Origin: a virus
Length of the DNA: 20,068 bases
Virus record (IMG/VR): IMGVR_UViG_3300010354_000907
Span: 1 to 20,068 of that record
Reading direction: 5' to 3' (one strand)
Part shown: positions 1 to 8,501 of the stretch, one piece after another
Position numbering within the stretch: the first letter of the stretch is position 1
How the letters are laid out: each line of letters opens with the position of its first letter
The notes under the pieces: generated by a model
The model's input: only the letters and a program-made list of their open reading frames with translations
Database searches by the model: none
What the model was told of the DNA's origin: nothing
Program-made: the position numbers and the translations under genes

Positions 1-812
1 ATTGTAAAATTAGCAGACAACTGCCAAACGTCATCGGTGGCTCCAACCATAGTTTGTGTACCGGAATCGGCAAGTATAATTGACCCTGCTTTAATTTTAA
101 TTTGTATTGTGTCGTTATTTTTAAATGATGCAACACCTCCAAAATCCGCCCTAAAACTATCACCAATACTAAAACCATTTGCGGGTATTGTGAGAGTCCC
201 GGCACCACCATTTATTAATGTGGATTCAACTGTAGTTGCACTAATAACAGTGCTATTACCTGTTTGAGCAAATAACCCATAAACTGTTGGTCCTGGAATT
301 TGTCTTACTTTAACTTCTCCGGTGGAAGAATCTCTTGTTAGAAAATTTATAGGTATGTTAGTATCAGTACTTGGAGTTGTGGAAATATTTAACGTGGATG
401 CTGTTGTTGATTCTAAATGGGTATTACCTGTAACAGTTAAATCACCATTTATGGTTAATCCAGTCATTTCGTTTATTGTTGCACTATAAATTGAATTGTC
501 ACTTTGTGTTATGTTAAAAGTGTTTTGTCCATAAGTGAAACCAGTTACATACACATCAGTAGAACCGGTATAAAATCCTGATATATTAATAGTTCCTCCG
601 GTATTATTTGTTAGAATCAAAGTTCCATTAGAATAAGTTCCTCCGGTTATAAAGGTGTCTGTTCCTCCAGAAAAGAGATCTATGATTTGACCAAGTGTTG
701 CCTTATATGAAGAACCAGCAGGATTTTGTGATGTATCTCCGGTTATTACAATGTGTACGAGATCATCTAAAGTAAGACTAGTTGCTAATGTTCTATCAGT
801 TAAAAAAGACAT
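1..812 (-). CDS. Tail fibre / receptor-binding structural protein, N-terminal part (runs off window)
   Basis: The reading frame is open from an ATG at 812-810 to the left edge, giving 270 codons without a stop; the C-terminus lies outside the window. The N-terminus (about residues 1-50) is hydrophilic to mixed and contains DDLVHIVITGDTSQNPAG followed by SYKATLGQI, a short attachment-type segment of a kind I associate with fibres of phages of Bacteroidetes. The rest is rich in Thr, Ser, Asn and Gly with short beta-strand repeats (INISGFYTGSTDVYVTGF, LTINGDLTVTGNTHLEST), typical of trimeric beta-structured fibres. After residue 190 a segment with TLTIPANGFSIGDSFRADF looks like the start of a globular or beta-prism domain. 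It is the last gene seen in the tail operon, 25 bases after the 99-residue gene, a usual place for adhesin genes. Fibre is the best call; the receptor-binding tip is not visible. Confidence 0.72.
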   Translation of the reverse strand, partial: MSFLTDRTLATSLTLDDLVHIVITGDTSQNPAGSSYKATLGQIIDLFSGGTDTFITGGTYSNGTLILTNNTGGTINISGFYTGSTDVYVTGFTYGQNTFNITQSDNSIYSATINEMTGLTINGDLTVTGNTHLESTTASTLNISTTPSTDTNIPINFLTRDSSTGEVKVRQIPGPTVYGLFAQTGNSTVISATTVESTLINGGAGTLTIPANGFSIGDSFRADFGGVASFKNNDTIQIKIKAGSIILADSGTQTMVGATDDVWQLSANFT

Positions 813-818
813 ATTTTT

Positions 819-830
819 TATTTATAAATA
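819..830 (-). promoter_or_regulatory. TATTTATAAATA element before the fibre gene
   Basis: The 12-base palindrome TATTTATAAATA lies in the 25-base gap before the fibre ATG. On the minus strand it includes TATAAATA (826-819), identical to the T4 late promoter core, six bases (AAAAAT) from the ATG. If used as a promoter it would give an essentially leaderless message, so the element may instead be an A/T-rich translation leader. Only the sequence identity is certain. Confidence 0.3.
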
Positions 831-837
831 TTTCATT

Positions 838-1137
838 TTAATTTTGGAATTGATAAATCTCTAAATCCATAAAGAAAAACTCATTTCCGTCTTGGAATTG
901 TTTTGCAATTTCAATTTCTCCACTACACACAACTACCTCTATTTTTTCACAACCTGTTGTATCAACTAATTTAAGTCCTATCGCTGGGACTAAATCAAAT
1001 TGTGGTGGAAGTGTGATTACTGTTGGTATGACATTTATAAGTCCTAAATAGTAACAATTGTTTCCATACACATCACATGCGTAACCACTAAATGGTGGTA
1101 CAAACCCTATTACTCCATTTATTGTTATTTGCGTCAT
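838..1137 (-). CDS. Small cysteine-containing virion protein, function unknown
   Basis: This 99-residue protein starts at an ATG three bases after the stop of the 745-residue gene, so it is probably translated by coupling. I do not recognise a named family. Four cysteines (21, 28, 63, 71) sit in the pattern ACDVYGNNCYYLG and TTGCEKIEVVVCSG, within a compact, mostly beta sequence. The proline- and hydrophobic-rich middle (TVITLPPQFDLVPAIGLKL) suggests an Ig-like or beta-sandwich fold. There is no signal peptide, membrane segment or coiled coil. Its position between a repeat-rich tail protein and the fibre suggests a small adaptor or connector for the fibre, but this is inference from location only. 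An alternative is a fibre-assembly chaperone, though the sequence shows nothing specific for that. Confidence 0.72.
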   Translation of the reverse strand: MTQITINGVIGFVPPFSGYACDVYGNNCYYLGLINVIPTVITLPPQFDLVPAIGLKLVDTTGCEKIEVVVCSGEIEIAKQFQDGNEFFFMDLEIYQFQN

Positions 1138-1140
1138 TTC

Positions 1141-3378
1141 TTATTCACATTCTACACATGATATTTCATATGTTATTATTGTATTTACCACAAATCTTGT
1201 ATCGTTCAATAAATTGTAGTTTTCAAACCCACAATTTTTTTGAATCTCTTCACAATCATTTGTAATTTTGACTGAATTGTTTGTATAATCGATAATAACA
1301 TCTCCCACACCATAGAATGATTCTAACATAGTTTCAATTGTTTGACCCCATAATAGATCAGTTGGATAATCATTTAGTGTCGTTGAAGAGTAAAACACAT
1401 TTTCAACTTCACTGTCTCCCACTTTAACAACGAGTTTGAAAGATGCAAAATCTAAAATACAATTAGTATCTCCAGATGTTAAATCAAAAAAACCTTCATT
1501 AAACATTTGCTTTATCCCTCGTTTTCCTATTATGTTTGCGTTTTGAAATGTTTTTGAACAGATTGTTGTAGTTGAAAAAGTTCCTAATAATTCAGTACCT
1601 CCTAATGTGATATTTTGTGTTTTAGTACATCCATCACTATCAACAATTGTTAATGAATAACTACCACTTGTTAAACCTGTTATCGTAGTTCCAGTTTGTC
1701 CACTGACATTTCCACCCCAAATAAGTGAAAAAGGAGGAACTCCGCTTGTTATAAGTGCTTGTATTTCTCCATCATTTCCAAAAACAGGATTTATACCATA
1801 AAGTGTGAAGTCCATTGGTTGTGATGGTGGAACAAATATCGTTGTTGATTGAATACATCCGCTAGCATCAGTAACACTCAAAATATAGTTTCCTGATTGT
1901 AGATTCAAAAAGTTACCGGTAGGTTGAGTTATTGTTTGTAAATTATATGATGGTCCAACCAACGTATATGTCACGGGAAAACTTGCCGAGTTTGAAACAA
2001 AAGCATTTAAAGATCCAAATTTCCCGCCACATGTTGTTCCTGAAACATATGTGATTATATTGAACTTATCGATGTTATTAATTTCTACTAGTTCAGAATA
2101 TTGACAATCGGATTGATTCTCCACTGTAACCAAATATGTTCCAGACTGAAGGTTGCTAAATGTGTGTTGTAGTCCGTTATATATTGTTTGGATTGGTCCT
2201 CCAGTAGTTCCAGATAAATAATATGTGTAATTACCGACTCCAATTCCATTATTAATAAGAACTGTTATAGATCCATTATTTGAACTACAAGAAGAGTCAG
2301 CCCCTTGTATACTTATACTACCAAATGAATTTGGCGTTACAAGTGTTGCTTGTGTGGTAAATGTACAAAATCCAGCGTCAGTGACTGTAAAACTATATGC
2401 ACCACTACTTAATCCTGTAAATGTATATGAGGTGTTAAAACTTATTTCAGATTGTCCGTTTGATCCGAAATAATAGTATGGTGCTGTACCTCCACTAACT
2501 ACCAAATCAACAGTACCATTACTTTGGAAACAACTAGGTTGTGTTATTATTAAAATCGCCTCTCCGACTGGAGGTATATTATCTATTGGTATTGATTGAG
2601 TATTAACGCAACCGTTTTGGTTTGTTACCTCAACCGTATATAATCCTTGTGTTAAACCTGTTACTGTTGTTCCGGTTTGTCCATTAACATTAGATAACCA
2701 GTTAATTGTATTGGCACTAACTGGATTTGTTAATCCGGTAATGAATATTTTTCCACTTCCTTGTCCAGGAATACAACTAGCATCATCAACCGTATAATAA
2801 CCAAAAGTAAAAGTAGAACTTGATTTTACAACAACTGATTCACTTCTTCCAGAACATCCCCCTTCATTGAATGCTTCAACATAATAACTACCTGGACTTA
2901 AATTATTAAACTCAAAAAAGTTTTGGAAAGTACCTACGTTAAATGATGTTTGACCACTACTAATAAATCCGCCACCAACATTATATAGATTAAAGTCGGT
3001 TGGCATGATTTGAGTTGACACATCAATTTGTGTAAATCCAGTAATAGATCCATTTTGTAATTGACAAGTTGTATCTTGAGCGACCGCTGATACGGTTAAT
3101 CCGCTTGAAAGATAAAAACCATAAGTAATTTGAGCAGGTGTTGCTGGTGGTATTACAGTTTCTGTAACAGTAATACCGTAAAGTCCTGATGGTAAATTTT
3201 CAACATAATAAGAGTTATTCGATGGTGTTAGAGCACTTGTTGGTAAAAGTCCTGAAATGGTAACTTCTGTTACAATCCAGTTTGGTGAATCTCCGGTTAC
3301 GTCAAAATACAACGCTCCGGTAGATCCTCCGGAACAATCTCCGGTAATTGAAATGTTATAGTTATTTAGGTAACTCAT
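1141..3378 (-). CDS. Tail protein with seven SprB-like repeats and a C-terminal docking-type domain
   Basis: This 745-residue protein consists of seven repeats of roughly 60-100 residues spanning residues 14-585. Each ends in a signature like GLTQGLYTVEVTNQNGC, GLSSGAYSFTVTDAGFC or GLTSGSYSLTIVDSDGC. The pattern (G/N)L.SG.Y...V.....C is that of SprB repeats, known from the giant surface adhesin SprB that drives gliding in Flavobacterium and from other Bacteroidetes surface proteins. Residues about 632-745 form a different domain that resembles the C-terminus of the 999-residue neighbour. The ATG overlaps the stop of the upstream gene by one base (TAATG). I see no signal peptide, which fits a virion protein and not a secreted adhesin. 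The likely role is a baseplate-attached side fibre or adhesin made of Ig-like modules. The repeats are clear; the function is inferred from location and composition. Confidence 0.75.
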   Translation of the reverse strand: MSYLNNYNISITGDCSGGSTGALYFDVTGDSPNWIVTEVTISGLLPTSALTPSNNSYYVENLPSGLYGITVTETVIPPATPAQITYGFYLSSGLTVSAVAQDTTCQLQNGSITGFTQIDVSTQIMPTDFNLYNVGGGFISSGQTSFNVGTFQNFFEFNNLSPGSYYVEAFNEGGCSGRSESVVVKSSSTFTFGYYTVDDASCIPGQGSGKIFITGLTNPVSANTINWLSNVNGQTGTTVTGLTQGLYTVEVTNQNGCVNTQSIPIDNIPPVGEAILIITQPSCFQSNGTVDLVVSGGTAPYYYFGSNGQSEISFNTSYTFTGLSSGAYSFTVTDAGFCTFTTQATLVTPNSFGSISIQGADSSCSSNNGSITVLINNGIGVGNYTYYLSGTTGGPIQTIYNGLQHTFSNLQSGTYLVTVENQSDCQYSELVEINNIDKFNIITYVSGTTCGGKFGSLNAFVSNSASFPVTYTLVGPSYNLQTITQPTGNFLNLQSGNYILSVTDASGCIQSTTIFVPPSQPMDFTLYGINPVFGNDGEIQALITSGVPPFSLIWGGNVSGQTGTTITGLTSGSYSLTIVDSDGCTKTQNITLGGTELLGTFSTTTICSKTFQNANIIGKRGIKQMFNEGFFDLTSGDTNCILDFASFKLVVKVGDSEVENVFYSSTTLNDYPTDLLWGQTIETMLESFYGVGDVIIDYTNNSVKITNDCEEIQKNCGFENYNLLNDTRFVVNTIITYEISCVECE
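1624..3339 (-). repeat. Seven SprB-like protein repeats (within the 745-residue gene)
   Basis: Approximate units by residue: 14-72, 104-176, 200-257, 282-338, 363-425, 449-508 and 524-584. The units are diverged from one another, so this is a protein-level repeat and not a DNA tandem array. The third and seventh units are the closest: W227-C257 and W554-C584 match at 17 of 31 residues by eye, and an identical 14-base stretch (tgttaaacctgtta) occurs at 1669-1682 and 2650-2663. The first two units are the least typical. Confidence 0.7.
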
Positions 3379-6377
3379 TATTGATTACAAAGTATTGAAA
3401 AGTTTATACCGACATTAATTTCAAAAATATCTTCATCATCTACAGGAATACAATTAACATTATAAATTGCAACTGTATCGTTTTTACTATCAATATCATA
3501 ATCAAAACCAAATGTTTGTAAATCATTTAAACTATCGGTTAATGCAGTTAACCAGTCATTTGCCGATGGGAAATTTTGATATCCAACGGTTGTTGCAAAT
3601 AAATTCGAAACAAGTGAAACCCCTCCGTATTTTAAATCTACATACCAATTTGATGTTACTGTGTTTAAAATACAATCGTTTGTTGTTAATCCACTAGATT
3701 GTAAGTAATTCACTAGTGTATTTGCAAATATTGTTCCAAATGATAACAAGTCAGGATCTGCGTCCCAAGGATATATAGGACATTCAACTATTTGTACAGG
3801 ACAATCAAAGTCAAATAATTGTGTTGTTAACTCACACGGATTACAAGGAATAGGAACAATTTGACAACCAAATTGTCTTCTCCAAACAAATTTTTGTCTG
3901 TGAAATATTGAATTTTCAAGTCTTATCCCTGTATTCCAAATTGTGGTTGCCGGAACCATTTGTTCAACCAATCTAACCCAGTAATCACCCATACCGTTTA
4001 AGTAATCGATAATTGGTTGGTAGTTAAAATTGTCATTCTGAACCCCTATCAATTTTTCTGACTCTAAATATTTCCAATATATTGATGATAAAGTTGGGTA
4101 TCCTCCTGTTTTACCATCTGTAATAAATTGTCTGTTTCTAACATTTATCATATTTCTCCAAAAGGTTTGTAAAAATTCAAAAAATGTTTTTTCTTTTGGT
4201 TTTGGTATTATTACAGTCCAATCAATTCCTCCCGGTGATGGATAAACTGGTCTAGGATTTGGGTTACAATATGTTGGTTTGATATAGAATAATCCCTCAT
4301 TTGGTATTGGGAAGTTATATGTATTAGACATTGACCAAACATCGTATGCCAACCCTAAACTTGGATTTAACATAATGTCTACGTTTTTAACGTTTAATAC
4401 TAAACACTCATCTGGTGCTTGATAATATGCGTTGAAATTTCCATCAAAACTACTTCTTTGATCTACATTACTGTCGGTCCAACTTTTTTTGTTATCATTT
4501 ATTCTTCTCAATCTGAACCCTAAATCCATATATGGAAATTGTCTATATCTTTGTAGATATTCTTCACCATAGTTGAATGGTAATAATGAAGTTTGATATG
4601 TTGGGTTTTCTCCTGTAAAAACAGATGTTGTTATGTCGATCTGTTCTGGCATTCTATGTTGAGGTGTGGATTCAAACCACCCACCTCCTATTTGGAAAAA
4701 ATAACTGTCACTTTCAACTGGCATACTTGGACACCCAAATTCATCTAATGGATAATCAACTGATGTTGCACTTATATCTTTTGTAACGCTAGATAATGTG
4801 ACTCCAGTGTATTGTACACCCATGATTGAGTAGACATCGGTTAAATCTAATACCGGAACTTCTTGTGTGTAAGTACCTCCAGATATTTTAGCGTATTGTG
4901 TTTCAAAATCATTTATATTAATTCTTTGATCCGCAACGTAAACATATTCATTAAAATCTATTAAAAATTCTGGAGCCCCGATAAACTTCATTAAAATTTC
5001 TATTGATTTTCTAGTACCTTTTGACTTAAAAAGGTAAGCGGAGTTCATTATTAAATTTCTATAAAATTGATAATTCAACTCGTCTGGGGTTTGTCCAACC
5101 GCCAATCCAGAAAAATTTGACTTACTTCTTTTGAAAACAGAATTCAAAAAGTCTGTTTCCGTAATAGGTGAAATATTTGTTTGCCAACCTAGAGTTTCTG
5201 AAAGATTTTTTAATAGTTGTGAAGGTATGTCGTTTTTTATTGTGTAATTTACAGAGTTCATATTTGCTAAAGCTCCGATGAACTTTCTAGTTTCGTCAAA
5301 ACTTCTACCGTAAATTTGTAATATCTTATCATATTTTCTATCAATAGTATCAAATTCTTTTAAAGCTGATGTTGTATAAAATCTAGATATTAAATTTGTA
5401 CTGTAATTATCAAGATTTGTTGCAAATTCATTTAACTTACTTATGTAATTTTCAAACGACAATGTTCTAATATCCAAATTCCAGAAACCATCAACGGGAA
5501 ACTTTAAACTTTCATAAGTGAAGGTATAAGTTCCGTCTTCATTTTCTCTGGGTACTTGAAAATACGCCATATAAATCGGTGTTATTTGTCTATTTAGTAA
5601 GAAGTTTTCAACCGCATCAAAGTTTTCATTGAATACTTTATTCACTTCCAAATCATTTGGTCGAATTAAAAAGTTTGCGGATGAAAAATATTCATTAGGA
5701 AAAACCTCACCTTCAACAAAAATTTTAAAAGTTGTACTATTTGGATTTACAACAACAATATCATTTATGGGATATTCATTATTACTTATGAAAATAGAAT
5801 ATTTGGCATAATTCTTTTTCATGTTTCTTAATTCAGATGTTGAAAATTCGTATGCCGCCACGTTTTTTTCAGCATTCACCGAAAAATCAATTGCGAATGG
5901 ATTTTTAATCGCATCCATTAGAATTTCCATGGTTGTTTCGTTTTCAACACTATCATAACTTATATTAACAACTGTATACCCTGTACTAAAATCTGGTCTT
6001 GTTCTAGAAATTTCTAAACCAGCAGGAAAAAAGTTGATAATTTTAGTTATCGATGCGGACAATCTTGTAACCAAGGACCCATAAAGTGTAAAGTTTGTTA
6101 TTTGTGATAAGTCATAATTTGGATATACTTGAAAGTTTTTTGCAACAATCATCTTGGACTCCTCAATATTACTAATATTCATACTTTCTAATGAAATTAG
6201 TGATGAGAAACTTCCTATTTGGAATGATCTGTTTTGTTTTTCAACAACTCCAGATGAAAATTCAAAATTTCCTAGCGTAAATCCTCCACCATCAACAAGT
6301 TGGTTTCCAACCAAATTATCCGAAAATGTTGGTCCTCCGGTTGATTGAGGTGGACAAGTAAATTTTTTAATTGCCAT
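3378..6377 (-). CDS. Probable baseplate wedge protein with P2 gpI-like segment (T4 gp7 counterpart)
   Basis: This 999-residue protein has three visible parts. The N-terminal third is beta-rich. Residues about 340-475 are helical and end in FYRNLIMNSAYLFKSKGTRK, matching the 'xxxKGTxxxxExxL' signature of phage tail protein I (P2 gpI), whose relatives in contractile systems include T4 gp7 and TssG. Residues 794-839 carry a Trp/Arg-rich block (GDYWVRLVEQMVPATTIW, then FHRQKFVWRRQFGC). A cysteine-rich linker (CNPC at 845-848 and further Cys to 866) leads to a C-terminal domain of about 108 residues (892-999) resembling that of the following gene. T4 gp7 is of similar length (just over 1000 residues). 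The gene overlaps its neighbours by one base on both sides. It would act in wedge assembly with the gp6- and gp25-like proteins. The gpI-like match is by eye; the gp7 equivalence is inferred. Confidence 0.68.
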   Translation of the reverse strand: MAIKKFTCPPQSTGGPTFSDNLVGNQLVDGGGFTLGNFEFSSGVVEKQNRSFQIGSFSSLISLESMNISNIEESKMIVAKNFQVYPNYDLSQITNFTLYGSLVTRLSASITKIINFFPAGLEISRTRPDFSTGYTVVNISYDSVENETTMEILMDAIKNPFAIDFSVNAEKNVAAYEFSTSELRNMKKNYAKYSIFISNNEYPINDIVVVNPNSTTFKIFVEGEVFPNEYFSSANFLIRPNDLEVNKVFNENFDAVENFLLNRQITPIYMAYFQVPRENEDGTYTFTYESLKFPVDGFWNLDIRTLSFENYISKLNEFATNLDNYSTNLISRFYTTSALKEFDTIDRKYDKILQIYGRSFDETRKFIGALANMNSVNYTIKNDIPSQLLKNLSETLGWQTNISPITETDFLNSVFKRSKSNFSGLAVGQTPDELNYQFYRNLIMNSAYLFKSKGTRKSIEILMKFIGAPEFLIDFNEYVYVADQRININDFETQYAKISGGTYTQEVPVLDLTDVYSIMGVQYTGVTLSSVTKDISATSVDYPLDEFGCPSMPVESDSYFFQIGGGWFESTPQHRMPEQIDITTSVFTGENPTYQTSLLPFNYGEEYLQRYRQFPYMDLGFRLRRINDNKKSWTDSNVDQRSSFDGNFNAYYQAPDECLVLNVKNVDIMLNPSLGLAYDVWSMSNTYNFPIPNEGLFYIKPTYCNPNPRPVYPSPGGIDWTVIIPKPKEKTFFEFLQTFWRNMINVRNRQFITDGKTGGYPTLSSIYWKYLESEKLIGVQNDNFNYQPIIDYLNGMGDYWVRLVEQMVPATTIWNTGIRLENSIFHRQKFVWRRQFGCQIVPIPCNPCELTTQLFDFDCPVQIVECPIYPWDADPDLLSFGTIFANTLVNYLQSSGLTTNDCILNTVTSNWYVDLKYGGVSLVSNLFATTVGYQNFPSANDWLTALTDSLNDLQTFGFDYDIDSKNDTVAIYNVNCIPVDDEDIFEINVGINFSILCNQ

Positions 6378-7285
6378 TACGCTGTTATGTTATTAAATGC
6401 TTTACTAAAATCTATATTTACCCCTCTATCTTGTCTAACTTCATATAATAACTCATTAAACTGATCACGAATTTCATATAGATTGTATTGTTTATAAATG
6501 TTATTTTGATTATCATAGATTGTGTAAATACCATCATCAATTGATTTGGTTTGATTACCATAAAGAGCAATAGCCAGAGTTGATATGTCTTGGTCAACAA
6601 TTTCAATTTCTGTGGTAATTGGATTAAAGAATGTATTTGTTATTATAATATTTTGATTTGGTTGACCTATAAAAGGTGTTGCATTTGGTTTGTTTGTTGG
6701 TGATGCGGATGGTGATAAAGTACAAAATATTAAATTTGTCGTACCTTCCACATATCTATATCTTATTGATTTTTGTGATGTGTTGGTAAGATTAACATAT
6801 ACCGGTTCGCAATAAAAGGCCGATGTAATTAATCTAAAAAAGTTCGGTATTTTTGTTCCGTTATCATTAAGATATTCAACTCTAAAACCTACCAAACCTT
6901 GATTAACAAATTTATTTCTAAACTCTGCCGGTACATTATTGATATCTATAACAATACCTTTCACATTTGGAAGTGATGATAAAACACCACAATCTGTGAT
7001 CTTTGTTCTTATTTCTGCAGGTCTTATGTATAGAGTATAAATTCCTAGTTTATTAAACACATTTGCCGGTAATTTTAAATTATATAAACCGCCCAAAATT
7101 TCTATATTAGCATTTCCACCAGTATCATTATTATGAAAATAAGGTTTTAATACGCTTTTAGCGTCCAGTTTAGTTAACAAAAAATTATCTGTGTTATCTC
7201 TTGTTGCAGTATAGTTTAAGATAATTTCTACGTCATCTGGACTTACGTCTGCCGGTCTTATTGTTCCGTATGTACCTGTTGCCAC
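6377..7285 (-). CDS. Baseplate/tail structural protein, family not named
   Basis: This 302-residue protein starts with GTG at 7285-7283. An in-frame TAA lies at 7291-7289 and there is no further methionine in the protein, so GTG (or the very rare ATT just before it) must be the start. The N-terminus (ATGTYGTIRPADVSPDDVEI) looks like a strand-exchange or docking segment, followed by beta-rich sequence (LYTLYIRPAEIRTKI) and a C-terminal helical tail with YEIRDQFNELLYEVRQDRG. I recall similar proteins beside gp6-like genes in environmental tailed phages but cannot name a Pfam family. There is no catalytic motif, signal peptide or membrane segment. It follows the 390-residue gene after the only gap of the 11 kb operon and overlaps the 999-residue gene by one base. 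A structural role in the baseplate is inferred from context. Confidence 0.72.
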   Translation of the reverse strand: MATGTYGTIRPADVSPDDVEIILNYTATRDNTDNFLLTKLDAKSVLKPYFHNNDTGGNANIEILGGLYNLKLPANVFNKLGIYTLYIRPAEIRTKITDCGVLSSLPNVKGIVIDINNVPAEFRNKFVNQGLVGFRVEYLNDNGTKIPNFFRLITSAFYCEPVYVNLTNTSQKSIRYRYVEGTTNLIFCTLSPSASPTNKPNATPFIGQPNQNIIITNTFFNPITTEIEIVDQDISTLAIALYGNQTKSIDDGIYTIYDNQNNIYKQYNLYEIRDQFNELLYEVRQDRGVNIDFSKAFNNITA

Positions 7286-7309
7286 AATTTATTCTTTACA
7301 ATGTTTATT

Positions 7310-7329
7310 ATTTCTATAAATACAGAAAT
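7310..7329 (-). other. Small hairpin after the 390-residue gene
   Basis: ATTTCT and AGAAAT form a 6-bp stem around GTATTTAT, beginning at the last base of the TGA stop region and lying in the 43-base gap before the GTG-started 302-residue gene. There is no T-tract after it, so transcription probably continues. It could be an RNA processing or stabilising element; the stem is short and could be chance. Confidence 0.3.
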
Positions 7330-8501
7330 CATGTTTTTTTGATCTTGAAAAATTTATATCCGTATTTAATTAAATCTCCAAGATTATCAACTTCCCCTAA
7401 TCTTTCTATAGTTTCTATTGGGGACATCTTACCCCTTTCCACAAATATGTTCGATTGAAGTTGGGGTTCGTCTATTATATTTAACAAGGCTTCATCTTTT
7501 GTTATCGCCGATAACACATAGTCACTTGTATTGATACCATCAGATGATACAAAATAAAGGGTTGACCCATCTTTCATATCCCAGTACAGAATATTATTAA
7601 CCGTATATGCTGTGTAGTCATTAGTGAAGTTAGGTCCATACACTATACCAACACACCCAGAAGTTCCTGTTACCGGAACGTTTAGTCTGTATTTACCATT
7701 AAATAAGTTGTATTTCGGTCCATATTGTGTAAGATCGCTTAAACTACTTTTTGTGTATCCTGTTATCAAGAATGGTGTTGTTGTGTAATTACTTGAATCA
7801 TAGTCGTTAAGTATGTAGTTAGAATCACCAGTGAAAATATAGTCATAACTTATCGGTGTTCCGCTCCAATAACATCCTGCTGGCTGAAAGTTTGCAGTTC
7901 CTTGTGGGTTATTAATTGTAACTCCGGTCAGTGGTAGTTTGATTGGTTTTTCAACAAATGATATACCCCACGGTGAATAACAGGTCATTTTAATAACATA
8001 ATCTGCCGGTGTGGAAACATAAGTGTGTGTCACTGGAGTTTGACTTGTTAATGTAACAAGTGGTGTGTTATCACCCCAGTCAACCACATAAGTACAAAGT
8101 GATAAAAATTTAATAAAGCTTTCATCACTTGTGTTATAAAAAACAATATTATATGGCGATAATGTATTTCCTGACCATAAAAAGTTTACAATTGTTTCTT
8201 TTTGTAAAACCGCACCATCAAAAGGTGTGTAGTACCCCAAATCGACCGTATTTTCTGTAAATAATAATGGAACAGATACACACTCAAGTAAGGATTCGCC
8301 ATCGGTTCCTCCACTTAAAACATATTGTAATGGTAGATAAAACCCAGTATCTCCAGTAATTTGAGTTATTGTAGTTGCCGTTATTGGACAACATGGATCG
8401 ATAAATGTTGATATATCTGTTGAGCCAGTATAGTCACCATAAAAAATATCACCTTGTATGTTTCCTGGAGATATTTTGAAATAATACTTTTGTTCTTCCA
8501 T
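7329..8501 (-). CDS. Tail structural protein with a PKD/Ig-like domain
   Basis: This 390-residue protein contains one recognisable motif. Residues about 137-175 read YVVDWGDNTPLVT and then VTHTYVSTPADYVIKMT, matching the PKD-domain pattern (D-W-G-D, H-T-Y, then an alternating strand). PKD domains are Ig-like beta-sandwiches used for protein or polysaccharide contacts. The N-terminal part has CC at 37-38 and Thr/Gly-rich strands. The C-terminal 45 residues (IFVERGKMSPIETIERLGEV, then LGDLIKYGYKFFKIKK) are charged and helical, unlike the rest, and probably dock the protein to the baseplate. The ATG overlaps the stop of the upstream gene (TAATG). There is no signal peptide. I infer a peripheral baseplate or fibre-connector protein; the PKD assignment is by motif, the role by location. 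Confidence 0.72.
   Translation of the reverse strand: MEEQKYYFKISPGNIQGDIFYGDYTGSTDISTFIDPCCPITATTITQITGDTGFYLPLQYVLSGGTDGESLLECVSVPLLFTENTVDLGYYTPFDGAVLQKETIVNFLWSGNTLSPYNIVFYNTSDESFIKFLSLCTYVVDWGDNTPLVTLTSQTPVTHTYVSTPADYVIKMTCYSPWGISFVEKPIKLPLTGVTINNPQGTANFQPAGCYWSGTPISYDYIFTGDSNYILNDYDSSNYTTTPFLITGYTKSSLSDLTQYGPKYNLFNGKYRLNVPVTGTSGCVGIVYGPNFTNDYTAYTVNNILYWDMKDGSTLYFVSSDGINTSDYVLSAITKDEALLNIIDEPQLQSNIFVERGKMSPIETIERLGEVDNLGDLIKYGYKFFKIKKT

Noticed and set aside
819-826. A T4 late promoter (TATAAATA) driving the fibre gene
   Set aside because: The octamer is exact, but only six bases separate it from the ATG, leaving no leader. It is part of a palindrome, so I list it only as a low-confidence element.
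1624-3339. CRISPR array or DNA tandem repeat
   Set aside because: The repeats are at protein level, diverged at DNA level and of unequal length, with no constant spacer architecture.
6418-6606. A 62-codon minus-strand frame inside the 302-residue gene
   Set aside because: It lies wholly within a better gene in another frame, and its protein is a low-complexity mix of Met, Ile and Leu.
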